A stretch of DNA of 33,857 nt from Deltaproteobacteria bacterium. Lineage in GTDB: Bacteria; Desulfobacterota; Dissulfuribacteria; Dissulfuribacterales; QOAL01. Where the stretch lies: contig JAMOVK010000098.1 of the NCBI GenBank assembly GCA_027067775.1, positions 1 to 33,857 of the forward strand. The letters run 5' to 3'. Below are positions 1-9,250 of this stretch, piece by piece (the first letter of the stretch is position 1; each line of letters starts with the position of its first letter). The notes under the pieces were generated by a model. It worked only from the letters and a program-made list of their open reading frames with translations. It did not search any database and was not told the origin of the DNA. A program made the translations under genes and the position numbers.

Positions 1-125
1 TTTTTGGCCTCATCAAGCTGTTTTTCTGCATCGGAAAGGATTTTCTCTGCCTTTTCTTCCGCCTGCTTCAAGATCATCTGTCCGGCCTCGTCACAATTTA
101 CAATTTTTTCAATCTCGATTTTCAT
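1..125 (-). CDS. N-terminal fragment of a coiled-coil protein, cut by the window edge
   Basis: This is the first 41 codons of a minus-strand gene that runs off the left edge. The start is the ATG at 125, preceded by an AAGGAAGG Shine-Dalgarno-like stretch about 10 nt upstream. The visible peptide begins MKIEIEKIVNCDEAGQ and then becomes a charged Ala/Glu/Lys heptad pattern (KQAEEKAEKILSDAEKQ), which predicts a long coiled coil. Such N-termini occur in peripheral-stalk subunits of rotary ATPases (E or H type) and in many unrelated helical proteins, so no function is assigned. It is divergent from the small gene at 360. Confidence 0.6.
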   Translation of the reverse strand, partial: MKIEIEKIVNCDEAGQMILKQAEEKAEKILSDAEKQLDEAK

Positions 126-313
126 CTTTAAATGCCTTCCTTAAGGTTAGGCTTTAGTAACTTTTTGAATTTTTTAAAATCTTTCATCGAAATTAGACAT
201 TGAAATTAAGTTATGATTTTGCTAGGCGCAAGGCAAGGGGAAATGAAAATTTATATTAAAAAGTTTGTTGTTATTTTTTTAATTTGTTGACATTTTGTTT
301 GCGGTGGCCATCT

Positions 314-344
314 TTGTGATTTATTTTTATAAAATAAATCACAA
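314..344. promoter_or_regulatory. 31-bp perfect inverted repeat in the leader of the gene at 360
   Basis: Two perfect 14-bp arms (TTGTGATTTATTTT and AAAATAAATCACAA) are separated by TAT. The repeat ends 2 nt before the AAAGGAGG ribosome-binding site at 347-353 of the downstream small gene. A TTGACA -35-like hexamer lies at 287-292, without a convincing -10 at 17 nt. No U-tract follows, so it is not an intrinsic terminator. It may be a protein-binding operator or a 5'-UTR hairpin that stabilises the mRNA or gates its translation. Confidence 0.65.
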
Positions 345-359
345 TAAAGGAGGAGCGTT

Positions 360-656
360 ATGAACATTGTAGAGCGGCAGGAAAAGCTCGCGGCAATCAC
401 AAAGGAGTACATTGACGCTATTGAAGAGGTAGTAAAGACTTTAGAGGAGGAGCTTAAAGAGATCTCTAATGCAGAGAAAACAGGCCATGCAGAATGGGAG
501 TCAATAGAAAACTATATCGACGAGCTTCATACCATAATTTTTTCCCTGCCAGAGCCTCGTTATGGACACAAGGATCTTCACAAGAAGATTGCAGAGCTTA
601 GAAAGCGTATAAGGGATATTTATGCAGATTTCAAGGCAATGACAAAAAAGGGTTAG
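360..656 (+). CDS. small charged helical protein of unknown function
   Basis: A 98-residue protein with an excellent AAAGGAGG site at 347-353 and an ATG start. The composition is rich in Glu, Lys and Ile with heptad-like spacing, such as EEVVKTLEEELKEI near residues 22-35 and KKIAELRKRIRDIYADF near 75-91. It has no signal peptide, membrane segment or Cys, so it is probably a soluble, mostly helical cytoplasmic protein. I do not recognise a family. The strong ribosome-binding site and the long palindrome just upstream suggest a real and possibly well-expressed, regulated gene. It is monocistronic and convergent with the peptidase gene, sharing a hairpin with it at 666-700. Confidence 0.8.
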   Translation: MNIVERQEKLAAITKEYIDAIEEVVKTLEEELKEISNAEKTGHAEWESIENYIDELHTIIFSLPEPRYGHKDLHKKIAELRKRIRDIYADFKAMTKKG

Positions 657-665
657 AATGATTAT

Positions 666-700
666 TACAGGCCTGGTTTAACCTTTGTGCCAGGCCTGTA
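666..700. terminator. hairpin between convergent genes, likely bidirectional terminator
   Basis: Perfect 11-bp arms TACAGGCCTGG (666-676) and CCAGGCCTGTA (690-700) enclose a 13-nt loop. It sits 9 nt after the small gene and includes the last codons and stop of the M20 peptidase gene. The U-tracts on both sides are weak, so termination may be partial. Confidence 0.55.
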
Positions 701-1832
701 GTGTTTCCACCATAAGGTCGCAGCTTTTTTTCATATCCGCCAGCCTGATAAATTCTTCTGTGGTGTGAACCTTATGCATGCCTATTCCAACTATTAAGGT
801 GGTCAGGCCCTTTTTGTTAAGTATGTTGGCGTCACTTCCTCCACCAGTCATCTCGATCTTTAAGTTTCTTCCAAGCCTTCTTCCTGCAGTCAGTAGCGCT
901 ATGGTCAGAGGATGATTCTCAGGAACATTCATAAGCGGGTAGTCATCTTCCACTGTTGTGGCAACGTAAGGATGGGTGGCAGCCTGGTCTTTTTTATAAT
1001 GTCTTGCTGCCTTATAGAAACACGCAACAATCTGGTCTTGGACTTCTTTTAATCTGTCTTCATTGTGACTTCTGACCTCTCCGTCCACCTGCACCAGATC
1101 AGGAACGATGTTGGTGGCTGTTCCTCCCTTTATAAGGCCAATGTTGCAGGTTGTTTCTTGATCTAGCTTGCCCTGGGGTGCCCTGTCTATGGCATATGCA
1201 GCCACCTTGATTGCGCTGATGCCCTTTTCAGGGTTAAGGCCTGCGTGTGCTGCAAGTCCGTTAATATTTATGTGAAAGCGTATGGCAGCAGGAGCCCTGT
1301 TTATGACAGAGTCCGGGTCTTCGGTATCAAGGGCAAGCCCTGCCTTTGAGTCCAAAAGAGAAGGGTCAAGGGCCTTTGCTCCAAGAAGACCAATTTCTTC
1401 GCAGGTTGTAAGCAGGATTTCAAATGGACCGTGTTCAACCTTTTGTTCCTGTAGGCATAAAGCTGCCTCCATCATAATGGCTATGGCAGCCTTGTCATCG
1501 CTTCCAAGAATGGTTGTGCCATCCGTCTTGAACATGCCGTTTTCAAATAAAGGCCTTATGTTTCTCCCTGGCTCCACAGTGTCCATATGTGCGTTAAAGA
1601 AGATTGCAGGGGCCTGGATGTTGCCTGGAATCTTGATGATAAGGTTGCCCGTATCTGAACCGGTCTCTGGCTGGGATTCGTCTTCCAATACGCAGGAGCT
1701 TGGCACGTTCTTTTTGAACCAAGTTTTTATGAACTCTGCCACCATGCCTTCGTGGCGTGAAGGACTGTCTATTTTCACAAGTTTTACAAAGATATCTGCA
1801 AGTCTTTTTTTATTGATATTTATTTCAGACAT
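678..1832 (-). CDS. PepT-like M20 family metallopeptidase
   Basis: A 384-residue cytoplasmic dinuclear zinc aminopeptidase of the M20 clan, closest in layout to tripeptidase T-like proteins. Metal and catalytic residues are visible in order: H82 and D84 in NAHMDTVEPG, the bridging D112 in ILGSDDKAA, the catalytic E145-E146 pair in TTCEEIGLLGA, D169 in ALDTED, and a C-terminal His in GMHKVHTTEEF. The central segment (about 184-300) is the lid/dimerisation domain. It probably trims the short peptides released by Lon, whose gene is immediately upstream. The ATG at 1832 overlaps the lon stop by 8 nt, which indicates translational coupling at the end of this operon. The exact substrate (tripeptide or other) is not set by the sequence. 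Confidence 0.9.
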   Translation of the reverse strand: MSEININKKRLADIFVKLVKIDSPSRHEGMVAEFIKTWFKKNVPSSCVLEDESQPETGSDTGNLIIKIPGNIQAPAIFFNAHMDTVEPGRNIRPLFENGMFKTDGTTILGSDDKAAIAIMMEAALCLQEQKVEHGPFEILLTTCEEIGLLGAKALDPSLLDSKAGLALDTEDPDSVINRAPAAIRFHININGLAAHAGLNPEKGISAIKVAAYAIDRAPQGKLDQETTCNIGLIKGGTATNIVPDLVQVDGEVRSHNEDRLKEVQDQIVACFYKAARHYKKDQAATHPYVATTVEDDYPLMNVPENHPLTIALLTAGRRLGRNLKIEMTGGGSDANILNKKGLTTLIVGIGMHKVHTTEEFIRLADMKKSCDLMVETLQAWHKG

Positions 1833-4230
1833 CTTTCTTTTTCACCCTTTCTTTTGACCCGTGTTCTGGAAGCAGTGCTATGTCAAGGACTTCGTCCATT
1901 GTCTTTACAGGTTTGAACTCGAGTTGTCTTCTTATCTGTTCCGGAACCTCGTCTAGATCGGTCATGTTACTTTCTGGTATTATAATGGTTGAAATGGACT
2001 TTCTGAGGGCAGCTATGGATTTCTCCTTGAGCCCTCCAATTGGAAGTACCCTGCCCGTAAGGGTTATTTCCCCGGTCATGGCCACGTCTTTGTTTACGGG
2101 CCTTTTGGTAAAGGCAGAGACAAGGGCTGTTGTCAGAGTGATACCTGCAGAAGGTCCATCCTTTGGTATGGCTCCTGAGGGAATATGGATATGCACATCT
2201 TTTTCTTCAAATACCTGCGAGTCAATGCCAAGTTTATCGGCCCTTGATTTTATCCAGCTAAGGGCCGCCTGGGCCGACTCCTTCATAACCTCTCCGAGAA
2301 GTCCTGTAAGGGTGAGGTTTCCCTTGCCAGGCATAATCTGGCATTCTATACGCATCACCTCACCCCCATAGGCTGTCCAGGCAAGGCCAGTTGCAACACC
2401 TACCTGGCTGTCTTCCCTGAAAAAGTCTGAAAGCACCTTGGGTGGACCCAGGTACTTGTGCAGGTTGCCGGCAGTGAGTCTGAAAGGGCCTGTATCACCT
2501 TCTGCCACCTTGCATGCCACCTTTCTGCAAACGGCTGCTATTTGTCTTTCAAGCTCTCTTAGTCCGGCCTCTTCTGTATATTCGGATATTATTTTTGACA
2601 GGGCATTGTCTGATATCTCAAGCTGTCCCTGCTTGAGACCGCATTCTTTCATCTGCCTGGCAATTAGATATCTTTTGGCAATCTCCATCTTTTCTTCTGG
2701 TGTGTAACCGGAAAGCCTCAGTAGTTCAAGCCTGTCCAGAAGGGCAGAGGGAATGGTGTCGATAACATTGGCAGTAAGGATAAAAAGCACCTTTGAAAGG
2801 TCAAAGGGCACCTCGATGTAGTGATCTGAAAAGGCATTGTTCTGCTCTGGGTCAAGTACCTCCAGGAGTGCAGCAGCAGGATCACCCCGGAAGTCAGTTC
2901 CTATTTTGTCTACCTCGTCTATCATAAAAACGGGATTTTTGGTTCTGGCCCTTTTTATTTCCTGGATGATTCTTCCGGGCATTGCGCCAACATATGTACG
3001 TCTGTGGCCACGAATTTCTGCCTCATCCCGGACTCCTCCAAGGGATAGCCTTGCGAATTTTCTGCCAAGGGCACGGGCAATGGACTTGCCAAGGGAGGTC
3101 TTGCCAACGCCTGGAGGGCCCACAAAGCAAAGTATCGGTCCCTTGACGCCCCTATTGAGTTTGCGGACGGCGATAAACTCGATTATCCTTTCTTTTATCT
3201 TTTCAAGATCATAGTGGTCTTCATCCAGCACCTTTCTGGCCCGTTTTATATCAAGCTTGTCCCTTGTCGTAGTTGTCCAAGGAAGTTCGCAAAGCCAGTC
3301 CAGATATGTGCGTACAAGGGCAGCCTCTGAGGAATCCGGATGCATAAATTCAAGACGCCTTAGCTGTTTGAGTGCCTCCTCTTCCGCATGTTCAGGCATG
3401 TCTGCCTGCTCTATCTTTGCCTTGTATTCATCTATTTCCTTTTGTCTTTCGTCTATCTCTCCAAGCTCCTTCTGTATGGCCCTTAACTGTTCCCGCAGAA
3501 AGATATCCCGCTGCGTTCTGCTCATCTCTTCCCGGGCCTCAGACTGTATCTTGGCCTGCACTGCAGAGACCTCAATCTCCCGGCTCAGAAATTCAGAAAC
3601 TTTTTTCAGACGTTCTATAGGGTGAAAAAGTTGAAGTATCTCTTGTGCCTCTGCTGCGTTCAACTTCAGGTTCGAGGCAACCACGTCTGCCAGCTTTCCC
3701 GGATCGTTTACCGTGCTGAGGATGATCCCAAGCTCTGGACTAAATACGTTTTTGATGTTGAAAAGTTTTTCTGCCTGTTCCCTTACATGGCGCATAAGGG
3801 CCTCTGTCTCCACCGAGATCTCCACCTTTTGATCTTCTATAGGCTCCACCTTCACCTTGAAAAAGGGTTGCTGCTGAACCACGTCAAGGGTTCTTCCCTT
3901 GAGAAGGGCCTGGGTGAGGATTTTCAGTCTTCCGTCCGGAAGCTGCAATGTCCTCATAATGGCAGCGATAACACCGGTGGAGTAAAGGTCTTCTGACAGG
4001 GGCTTGTCTATCCTAGCGTCCTTTTGGGCCACAAGGAATATCAGTCTGTCGTTGGTGAGGGCCTCATTTACAGCAGCAATGGAGGATTCCCTGCCTACAA
4101 AGAGGGGAACCACCATGGAGGGAAATACTATAACGTCTCTCAGGGCCATAAGTGGCAAACATTCTGGTATTTCGTAGCTTTCCGGAATATCAAGATCAAA
4201 GAGATCTGTAATGGTGGCATCGAACTTCAT
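1825..4230 (-). CDS. lon: ATP-dependent protease Lon
   Basis: An 801-residue AAA+ serine protease of normal length for bacterial LonA, which degrades misfolded and regulatory proteins in the cytoplasm. The N-terminal LON substrate-binding domain begins at LPLMALRDVIVFPSMVVP (residues 25-42) and is followed by a coiled-coil linker. The AAA+ module has Walker A GPPGVGKTS near residue 370. The C-terminal protease domain carries the Ser-Lys dyad: S694 in KDGPSAG and K737 in GGLKEK, 43 residues apart as in E. coli Lon. Its ATG overlaps the upstream ABC-ATPase stop as ATGA, and its own stop overlaps the M20 peptidase start. No separate heat-shock promoter is evident, so it seems to be carried by the long proA-led operon. 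Confidence 0.98.
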   Translation of the reverse strand: MKFDATITDLFDLDIPESYEIPECLPLMALRDVIVFPSMVVPLFVGRESSIAAVNEALTNDRLIFLVAQKDARIDKPLSEDLYSTGVIAAIMRTLQLPDGRLKILTQALLKGRTLDVVQQQPFFKVKVEPIEDQKVEISVETEALMRHVREQAEKLFNIKNVFSPELGIILSTVNDPGKLADVVASNLKLNAAEAQEILQLFHPIERLKKVSEFLSREIEVSAVQAKIQSEAREEMSRTQRDIFLREQLRAIQKELGEIDERQKEIDEYKAKIEQADMPEHAEEEALKQLRRLEFMHPDSSEAALVRTYLDWLCELPWTTTTRDKLDIKRARKVLDEDHYDLEKIKERIIEFIAVRKLNRGVKGPILCFVGPPGVGKTSLGKSIARALGRKFARLSLGGVRDEAEIRGHRRTYVGAMPGRIIQEIKRARTKNPVFMIDEVDKIGTDFRGDPAAALLEVLDPEQNNAFSDHYIEVPFDLSKVLFILTANVIDTIPSALLDRLELLRLSGYTPEEKMEIAKRYLIARQMKECGLKQGQLEISDNALSKIISEYTEEAGLRELERQIAAVCRKVACKVAEGDTGPFRLTAGNLHKYLGPPKVLSDFFREDSQVGVATGLAWTAYGGEVMRIECQIMPGKGNLTLTGLLGEVMKESAQAALSWIKSRADKLGIDSQVFEEKDVHIHIPSGAIPKDGPSAGITLTTALVSAFTKRPVNKDVAMTGEITLTGRVLPIGGLKEKSIAALRKSISTIIIPESNMTDLDEVPEQIRRQLEFKPVKTMDEVLDIALLPEHGSKERVKKKDV

Positions 4231-5279
4231 GTTGGTTGGTCACTCCTTTGTTGTCCTGTCTGGAATAGGTGACAAGCTATAAAGTGTTCCTTGGCCACTT
4301 CTATCATGGAAGGGCTGATCCTTGCGCATTTTTCTCTGCTCTGTGGGCACCTGTCATAAAATGTGCAGGCTGCTTCAGATCGTTCACTTTCAGTCTGCTC
4401 AAAAGGTTTTTCTTTATTTAGGGATTGAATGACACCTCCTTGACAGTCTTCTTGGCGTTGAAGGTCGGGTACCGGTATGGATTCTATTAGAAAGGTAGTA
4501 TATGGATGGTGGGGAGACTTGGCACTGTTTGGGGCACTGAGGCTAAAGGCCTTTTTGGGCATGATTTCCACTATAGTCCCCCGGTACATCACAGCTATCC
4601 TGTGGCTTACAAATTCAACTATTGGTAGATCGTGGGAGATAAATAGGCATGTTATTTCACGGGATTCCTGAAGGTCTAGGATCAGATTTATGATCTGTGC
4701 CTGTATAGATACGTCCAGGGCAGAGGTCGGCTCGTCAAGGATGACCAGATCAGGTCTTGTTGCAAGGGCCCTGGCGATACCGATACGCTGTCTCTGGCCT
4801 CCGCTGAACTCATGAGGATATCTGTTTTCTATGCCAGGATTGCTGAGACCTGCCATATGCAGGAGGCGTTTTACCTCATTTCTTAATTGATTTTTGGGAC
4901 ATATCCTATGGATTTTAAGGGGTTGGCTGATTATCTGGAAAATGGTCTTTTTGGGGTTAAGGGATGAAAACGGATCTTGAAAGACCATCTGGACCCGTTT
5001 TCTGAATTTTCTGAGCTGTCGTGCATCAAGGGAGGACAGGTCCACACCTTCGAAGCGGATTGTTCCCTCAGTGGGTTTTTCCAGGCCAAGAATCAGACGT
5101 GCAAGTGTGGATTTGCCACAACCGCTTTCTCCAACAAGTCCCAGGATCTCCTGCCTAAAGATGTCAAGGCTCACCTCGTCAAGGGCCTTTATCTTTGTGG
5201 TGGTTCCAGCAAAAAAGCCTTTTTTTACCTTGTAATGCTTGGAAACCTGCTGGAGGGAACAGATGGCATCCTTTTCCAT
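4227..5279 (-). CDS. oligopeptide/dipeptide ABC transporter ATPase, DppF/OppF type
   Basis: A 350-residue ABC ATPase that would energise peptide (or nickel/peptide-like) uptake. Walker A GESGCGKST is at residues 50-58. The ABC signature is EFSGGQRQRIGIARAL, followed by Walker B LVILDEPTSALD. The C-terminal extension has the oligopeptide/HPY-type motif CTFYDRCPQSREKC, typical of OppD/DppD and OppF/DppF proteins. It is odd that no partner ATPase, permeases or binding protein lie next to it. It is inserted between gpmI (3-nt gap) and lon (4-nt ATGA overlap). The rest of the transporter must be elsewhere, or this ATPase serves several permeases. Confidence 0.9.
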   Translation of the reverse strand: MEKDAICSLQQVSKHYKVKKGFFAGTTTKIKALDEVSLDIFRQEILGLVGESGCGKSTLARLILGLEKPTEGTIRFEGVDLSSLDARQLRKFRKRVQMVFQDPFSSLNPKKTIFQIISQPLKIHRICPKNQLRNEVKRLLHMAGLSNPGIENRYPHEFSGGQRQRIGIARALATRPDLVILDEPTSALDVSIQAQIINLILDLQESREITCLFISHDLPIVEFVSHRIAVMYRGTIVEIMPKKAFSLSAPNSAKSPHHPYTTFLIESIPVPDLQRQEDCQGGVIQSLNKEKPFEQTESERSEAACTFYDRCPQSREKCARISPSMIEVAKEHFIACHLFQTGQQRSDQPT

Positions 5280-5282
5280 ATA

Positions 5283-6842
5283 TCAAAACAGGCAATGCCC
5301 TGTCATTTCCTTTGGCTGTTTAAGAGACATAAGTTTTAATATGGTAGGAGCAACATCCCCAAGGATTCCCTTTTTCAAGGATAGACCGGTGCTTGCATCA
5401 TCTACCAAATAGAAGGGGACCGGATTTGTAGTATGGGCTGTTGCTGGGCTTCCATCAGGTAGTTTCATGACTTCGACGTTCCCATGGTCAGCAGTGATAA
5501 TAACCGCGCCCCCGGTCTTTTTAAATGCCCGTGTAACCTTTCCAACACATTCGTCTACAACTTCGCAGGCCTTGATTGCAGCTTCAAGTACACCTGTATG
5601 ACCAACCATGTCCCCGTTTGCAAAGTTAACCACTATCAGGTTGTATATTTCCTTTTCTATGTTTTCCACCAAGGTGGATGCAATCTCTCTTGCGCTCATT
5701 TCAGGTTTCAAGTCATAGGTTGGCACATCTCGTGGCGAGGGTATCAGTATCCTGTCTTCCAGAGGGAAAGGGTCTTCTTCACCGCCGTTGAAAAAATATG
5801 TAACGTGGGCATACTTTTCCGTTTCTGCAATACGAAGCTGTCTCAGGTTTGCAAGGCTGATCTCTTCTCCAAGAATGTGCTTTAGCTTTTCAGGCGGAAA
5901 GGCAACAGGCAGGTCAAAGTTCTTGTCATACATGGTCATCGTGGCAAAGGCGATCAGTTTGGGCCTATCGCTTACGTCAAAAAAGGAAAAATTTTTTTCA
6001 GTAAAGGCCCGGGTCAGCTCCCGTGCCCTGTCTGCCCTGAAGTTGAAATGAAAGATGGCATCTCCATCCTTAATGGGCCCCTGTCCTTCCGGGCAGGGAC
6101 ACACGGCATTTTCAATAAGAATGGGTTTAATGAATTCATCTGTCTCTCCCCGCCTGTAGGCGGCCCTTACTGCCTCTACCGGGTCTTTTTCCCTACGTGC
6201 CTTTCCCCTTACCAGCATTTCATAGGCAATCTTTACCCGATCCCACCTGGTATCCCGGTCCATGGCGTAGAAACGTCCACAAATAGAGGATATTGCTCCG
6301 GCCCTGGCCTTATTAATTTTGTTCTGGAGCTGTTCGATATACCCGGCACCACTTGTTGGCGGTGTATCCCTACCATCAGTAAATGCGTGTATGCACAGTC
6401 TGTCTCCAATTCCAATTCCTGCTGCCATATCTATAAGGGCGTACAGGTGTTCCATCTGGCTGTGGACACCTCCATCAGAGACCAGTCCCATGAGGTGCAG
6501 CCTAGAGCCCGCCCTTGCCTTCACCCTTTGCATGATGTCTTTTAGGGTAGGATTTTCAAAAAAAGATCCGTCTTCAATGGCCATGTTTATCCTGGTCAGT
6601 TCTTGATATACTATGCGCCCTGCTCCAAGGTTCAGATGTCCTACTTCCGAGTTGCCCATCTGTCCCGGTGGCAGACCGACTGCTTCTCCTGAGGCCTTTA
6701 GGAGAGTGAAGGGATAGCGCTGATAGTAACTGTCGAGATTTGGGGTGTGGGCAAGTCGCACCGCATTGCCTTCCGTCTCTTCACGCCATCCCCAACCGTC
6801 CATTATAACCAGCATGACGGGTCTGATCCTGCTGCTATTCAT
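5283..6842 (-). CDS. gpmI: 2,3-bisphosphoglycerate-independent phosphoglycerate mutase
   Basis: A glycolytic/gluconeogenic enzyme interconverting 3- and 2-phosphoglycerate, of the alkaline-phosphatase superfamily with two Mn ions. The N-terminal metal motif is VMLVIMDGWGWREE, and the phosphorylated serine lies in GQMGNSEVGHLN (S65 from this start). The C-terminal metal motifs include NFANGDMVGHTG and ITADHGNVE. The 519-residue length is normal. I chose the ATG at 6842 because GGAGG sits about 6 nt upstream of it. An ATG at 6866 would add 8 residues but has no ribosome-binding site. It overlaps the end of the nadD-rsfS gene by 8 nt, so the two are translationally coupled. Confidence 0.97.
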   Translation of the reverse strand: MNSSRIRPVMLVIMDGWGWREETEGNAVRLAHTPNLDSYYQRYPFTLLKASGEAVGLPPGQMGNSEVGHLNLGAGRIVYQELTRINMAIEDGSFFENPTLKDIMQRVKARAGSRLHLMGLVSDGGVHSQMEHLYALIDMAAGIGIGDRLCIHAFTDGRDTPPTSGAGYIEQLQNKINKARAGAISSICGRFYAMDRDTRWDRVKIAYEMLVRGKARREKDPVEAVRAAYRRGETDEFIKPILIENAVCPCPEGQGPIKDGDAIFHFNFRADRARELTRAFTEKNFSFFDVSDRPKLIAFATMTMYDKNFDLPVAFPPEKLKHILGEEISLANLRQLRIAETEKYAHVTYFFNGGEEDPFPLEDRILIPSPRDVPTYDLKPEMSAREIASTLVENIEKEIYNLIVVNFANGDMVGHTGVLEAAIKACEVVDECVGKVTRAFKKTGGAVIITADHGNVEVMKLPDGSPATAHTTNPVPFYLVDDASTGLSLKKGILGDVAPTILKLMSLKQPKEMTGHCLF

Positions 6843-7914
6843 CTTTTTCCTCCGGTTTGAGTCCATCCACGGTCATCACAAGCCTTGGAGCTTCGTTCCA
6901 CAGCCCTTCCAGATCGTAAAAGATCCGGACAGGCTCGTAGAAGAGATGGACCACCACATCATCAAAATCCATAAGGACCCATTTGCCTTCTTCTTCACCC
7001 TCTATGCTGTGGCATTTTATCTTTTGTCTGCTAAGCTCTCTTTTCATGCGACTGGCCATACCCTGAACATGGCGCGTGGATCTGCCTTGGGCAATAATAA
7101 AAAAGTCAGCTACAGGAGAGATAGACCTCATATCAAGAACGACTATCTGTTCTCCCTTGTTGTTGAGAATCTGGTCATAGATACACCTTGCAGCATCGAT
7201 GCCTTCAACTGGCTGGCCGTTGTCAGGCCTGCATATCTTGTCTGTGTAATCTTTCATGTATAGTTTGTTTTTCATAATATAACTTCTAACGTCTTCTGGC
7301 AGCAGAAATCTGATAGACCTGTTCCGTCCTGCCAATGCTCTGATATTTGTTGATGATATGTCAAGGGCTGTTGTCTCCAGCATAATGATGGCTGGCTGTT
7401 CTTCACCAACATCTGTCCGTTGGCCAATTGGAATATCCGGAAATATTTCCGAAAATCTTGTTTTTACCTCTTTTATAGACACAGGTGGTCTTTGTACTAT
7501 CACCAGCGTTGCAAGAGAGGGTAAACTCTGCCACTCTTTCCAAGATTCTATGTCAATAGCAGCATCTGTGCCTAAAATGAAATAGAAGAGACACTGCCTG
7601 CCATATAGGGCCTTAATCTGCCTTAGCAGATCTACAGAATATGAAACCCCCTTGCGTCTCGCTTCAAAATCCTTGACCTTAAAGTGGTTAGAGCCTCTTA
7701 TGGCAAGTTTTACCATTTCAAACCGTTGTTTAAAGGGGGTCAGATGCCTTGTAAGTTTGTGAGGGGGTTGATAGGCGGGTACAAACCAGACCTCATCTAG
7801 CCCAAGAATCTCGTACACCTCTTCTGCAGCCCTCAGATGGCCGTAGTGAATGGGATCAAGAGTGCCTCCAAGAAGGCCTATCTTTTTTTTAGGTCCTGAC
7901 TTGTCCGTCTCCAA
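6835..7914 (-). CDS. nadD-rsfS: NadD-RsfS fusion: nicotinate-nucleotide adenylyltransferase plus ribosomal silencing factor
   Basis: A single 359-codon frame encodes two normally separate proteins. Residues 12-222 are NadD, which makes nicotinate adenine dinucleotide in NAD synthesis. The nucleotidyltransferase motif is [12 protein letters not shown] (16-27), with the second motif [12 protein letters not shown] (187-198). Residues about 238-342 are RsfS/DUF143 ([21 protein letters not shown], then [18 protein letters not shown]), which binds ribosomal protein uL14 and blocks subunit joining during starvation. The linker (about 223-237) contains no stop and no internal ribosome-binding site. 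The only start I can support is the TTG at 7914, because an in-frame stop lies two codons upstream. That start is inside the proA coding region and lacks a clear Shine-Dalgarno, suggesting reinitiation after proA. Confidence 0.93.
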   Translation of the reverse strand: METDKSGPKKKIGLLGGTLDPIHYGHLRAAEEVYEILGLDEVWFVPAYQPPHKLTRHLTPFKQRFEMVKLAIRGSNHFKVKDFEARRKGVSYSVDLLRQIKALYGRQCLFYFILGTDAAIDIESWKEWQSLPSLATLVIVQRPPVSIKEVKTRFSEIFPDIPIGQRTDVGEEQPAIIMLETTALDISSTNIRALAGRNRSIRFLLPEDVRSYIMKNKLYMKDYTDKICRPDNGQPVEGIDAARCIYDQILNNKGEQIVVLDMRSISPVADFFIIAQGRSTRHVQGMASRMKRELSRQKIKCHSIEGEEEGKWVLMDFDDVVVHLFYEPVRIFYDLEGLWNEAPRLVMTVDGLKPEEKDE

Positions 7915-9148
7915 AGGCTATGAATTTAGTAGTAGTAAGCTCTTCCAGACCCATAGGGCCGTAGGCGTGTAGCTTAGATGTACTTATACCGATCTCGGCC
8001 CCCAACCCGAGCTGGCCACCATCGTTAAATCTGGTGGATGCATTGACCAACACCAGAGAGGCGTCAACCTCGTTCAAGAACCGTCTAGCCCTGGCATAAT
8101 CTCTGGTTATAATGGCCTCGGTGTGATTGGAGCCATACCTGTCTATGTAGTCCATGGCCTCGTCCATGGAGGAGACCACCTTGACCGCAAGGATGAGATC
8201 CAGAAACTCGGTCCCCCAGTCCTCCTCAGTGGCTCTAACCGCATAGGGCAGGATCTGGCACGTGCGTTCACAACCCCTGAGTTCTACTCCGGCCTTTTTA
8301 AACTGTTCTCCCATTCGGGGTAAAAAGGATTCCGCAACATCCTGGTGGACAAGCATCCCTTCCATGGCGTTACATACACCAGGACGCTGTACCTTGGAGT
8401 TAAAGCATATCTCAATGGCCATGTCTTCGTCACAGCCTTTATCAACATAACAGTGGCATACGCCCTTGTAATGCTTCAGGACAGGAATCTTTGAATTTTC
8501 AACCACAAACCGAATAAGACCTTCTCCTCCCCTTGGGATGATGAGATCTATTTCTTCTTCCCTGGCAAGCAGTTCGGTTACAGCGGCTCTGTCTGTTGTT
8601 GGTACCACCTGTACTGCATCTTCCGGAACACCATTTTCTGCCAGGGCCTCCTGAAGAACAGAGGCAAGGGCAAGATTGGAGTGGAGGGCATCAGAGCCGC
8701 CCTTGAGTAGAACAGAGTTGCCAGCCTTCAGGCACAAAGCTGCGGCATCTATGGTCACGTTGGGTCGTGATTCATATATCATGCCTATTACGCCAAGGGG
8801 AATCCTTGTCCGGCCAACCAGTAGTCCGTTAGGACGTTTCCACATTTTTGTAACCTCACCAACGGGATCCGGAAGGGCAGCTACTTCCTGAAGCCCTTGG
8901 ATCATGGAGTCTATAACCTTGTGGGATAACTCGAGCCTGTCCAAAAATGCAGGACTGAGCCCCTTTTCCTTGCCATTTTTTAGGTCTTTTTGATTTTCCT
9001 GTTGAAGCCGGTGTTTAGAATCCTCCAGTTTTTGGGCAGTAGAAAGGAGTACTTTGTTTTTGACATCGGTAGATAGCACAGCGACCTTTCTGGCCGCCAG
9101 TCTTGCCTTTTGGGCCATTGATTCGATAATGTTTTTCACATCAGCCAT
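7889..9148 (-). CDS. proA: glutamate-5-semialdehyde dehydrogenase (gamma-glutamyl phosphate reductase)
   Basis: A 419-residue NADPH-dependent enzyme that reduces gamma-glutamyl phosphate to glutamate semialdehyde in proline synthesis. It shows family signatures [17 protein letters not shown] in the N-terminal third, the catalytic cysteine in [14 protein letters not shown], and the C-terminal [17 protein letters not shown] block. The length matches the family. The start has an AAAGGA site about 8 nt upstream. It is the first gene of the minus-strand operon down to 678, just downstream of the Hsp20 terminator. Its end overlaps the nadD-rsfS start by 26 nt, across an A8 run at 7883-7890. proB is not in the window. 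Confidence 0.97.
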   Translation of the reverse strand: MADVKNIIESMAQKARLAARKVAVLSTDVKNKVLLSTAQKLEDSKHRLQQENQKDLKNGKEKGLSPAFLDRLELSHKVIDSMIQGLQEVAALPDPVGEVTKMWKRPNGLLVGRTRIPLGVIGMIYESRPNVTIDAAALCLKAGNSVLLKGGSDALHSNLALASVLQEALAENGVPEDAVQVVPTTDRAAVTELLAREEEIDLIIPRGGEGLIRFVVENSKIPVLKHYKGVCHCYVDKGCDEDMAIEICFNSKVQRPGVCNAMEGMLVHQDVAESFLPRMGEQFKKAGVELRGCERTCQILPYAVRATEEDWGTEFLDLILAVKVVSSMDEAMDYIDRYGSNHTEAIITRDYARARRFLNEVDASLVLVNASTRFNDGGQLGLGAEIGISTSKLHAYGPMGLEELTTTKFIAFGDGQVRT

Positions 9149-9177
9149 GTACTGGTCCTTTCTTTAGGAGAATAATT

Positions 9178-9206
9178 AAAAAAGGGGAAACCCCTGAGTT
9201 TCCCCT
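9178..9206 (-). terminator. rho-independent terminator of the Hsp20 operon
   Basis: Arms AGGGGAAAC (9183-9191) and GTTTCCCCT (9198-9206) form a perfect 9-bp stem with a 6-nt loop. Read on the minus strand it is followed by a run of six T (9183-9178). It separates the two heat-shock genes from proA. Confidence 0.88.
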
Positions 9207-9250
9207 GATTTTAATATGAGCTAATGACTTATGCCAGTCCAAAGAAGAGG

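Noticed and set aside
301-320. TGGCC...TTTG resembling a sigma-54 -24/-12 promoter upstream of the small gene at 360.
   Set aside because: The GG to TG distance is about 2 nt too short and the -12 GC is missing.
1282-1857. Long open frame antisense to the peptidase gene, and several others antisense to lon and dnaK.
   Set aside because: They mirror strongly coding sequence on the other strand and have no ribosome-binding sites or domain signs.
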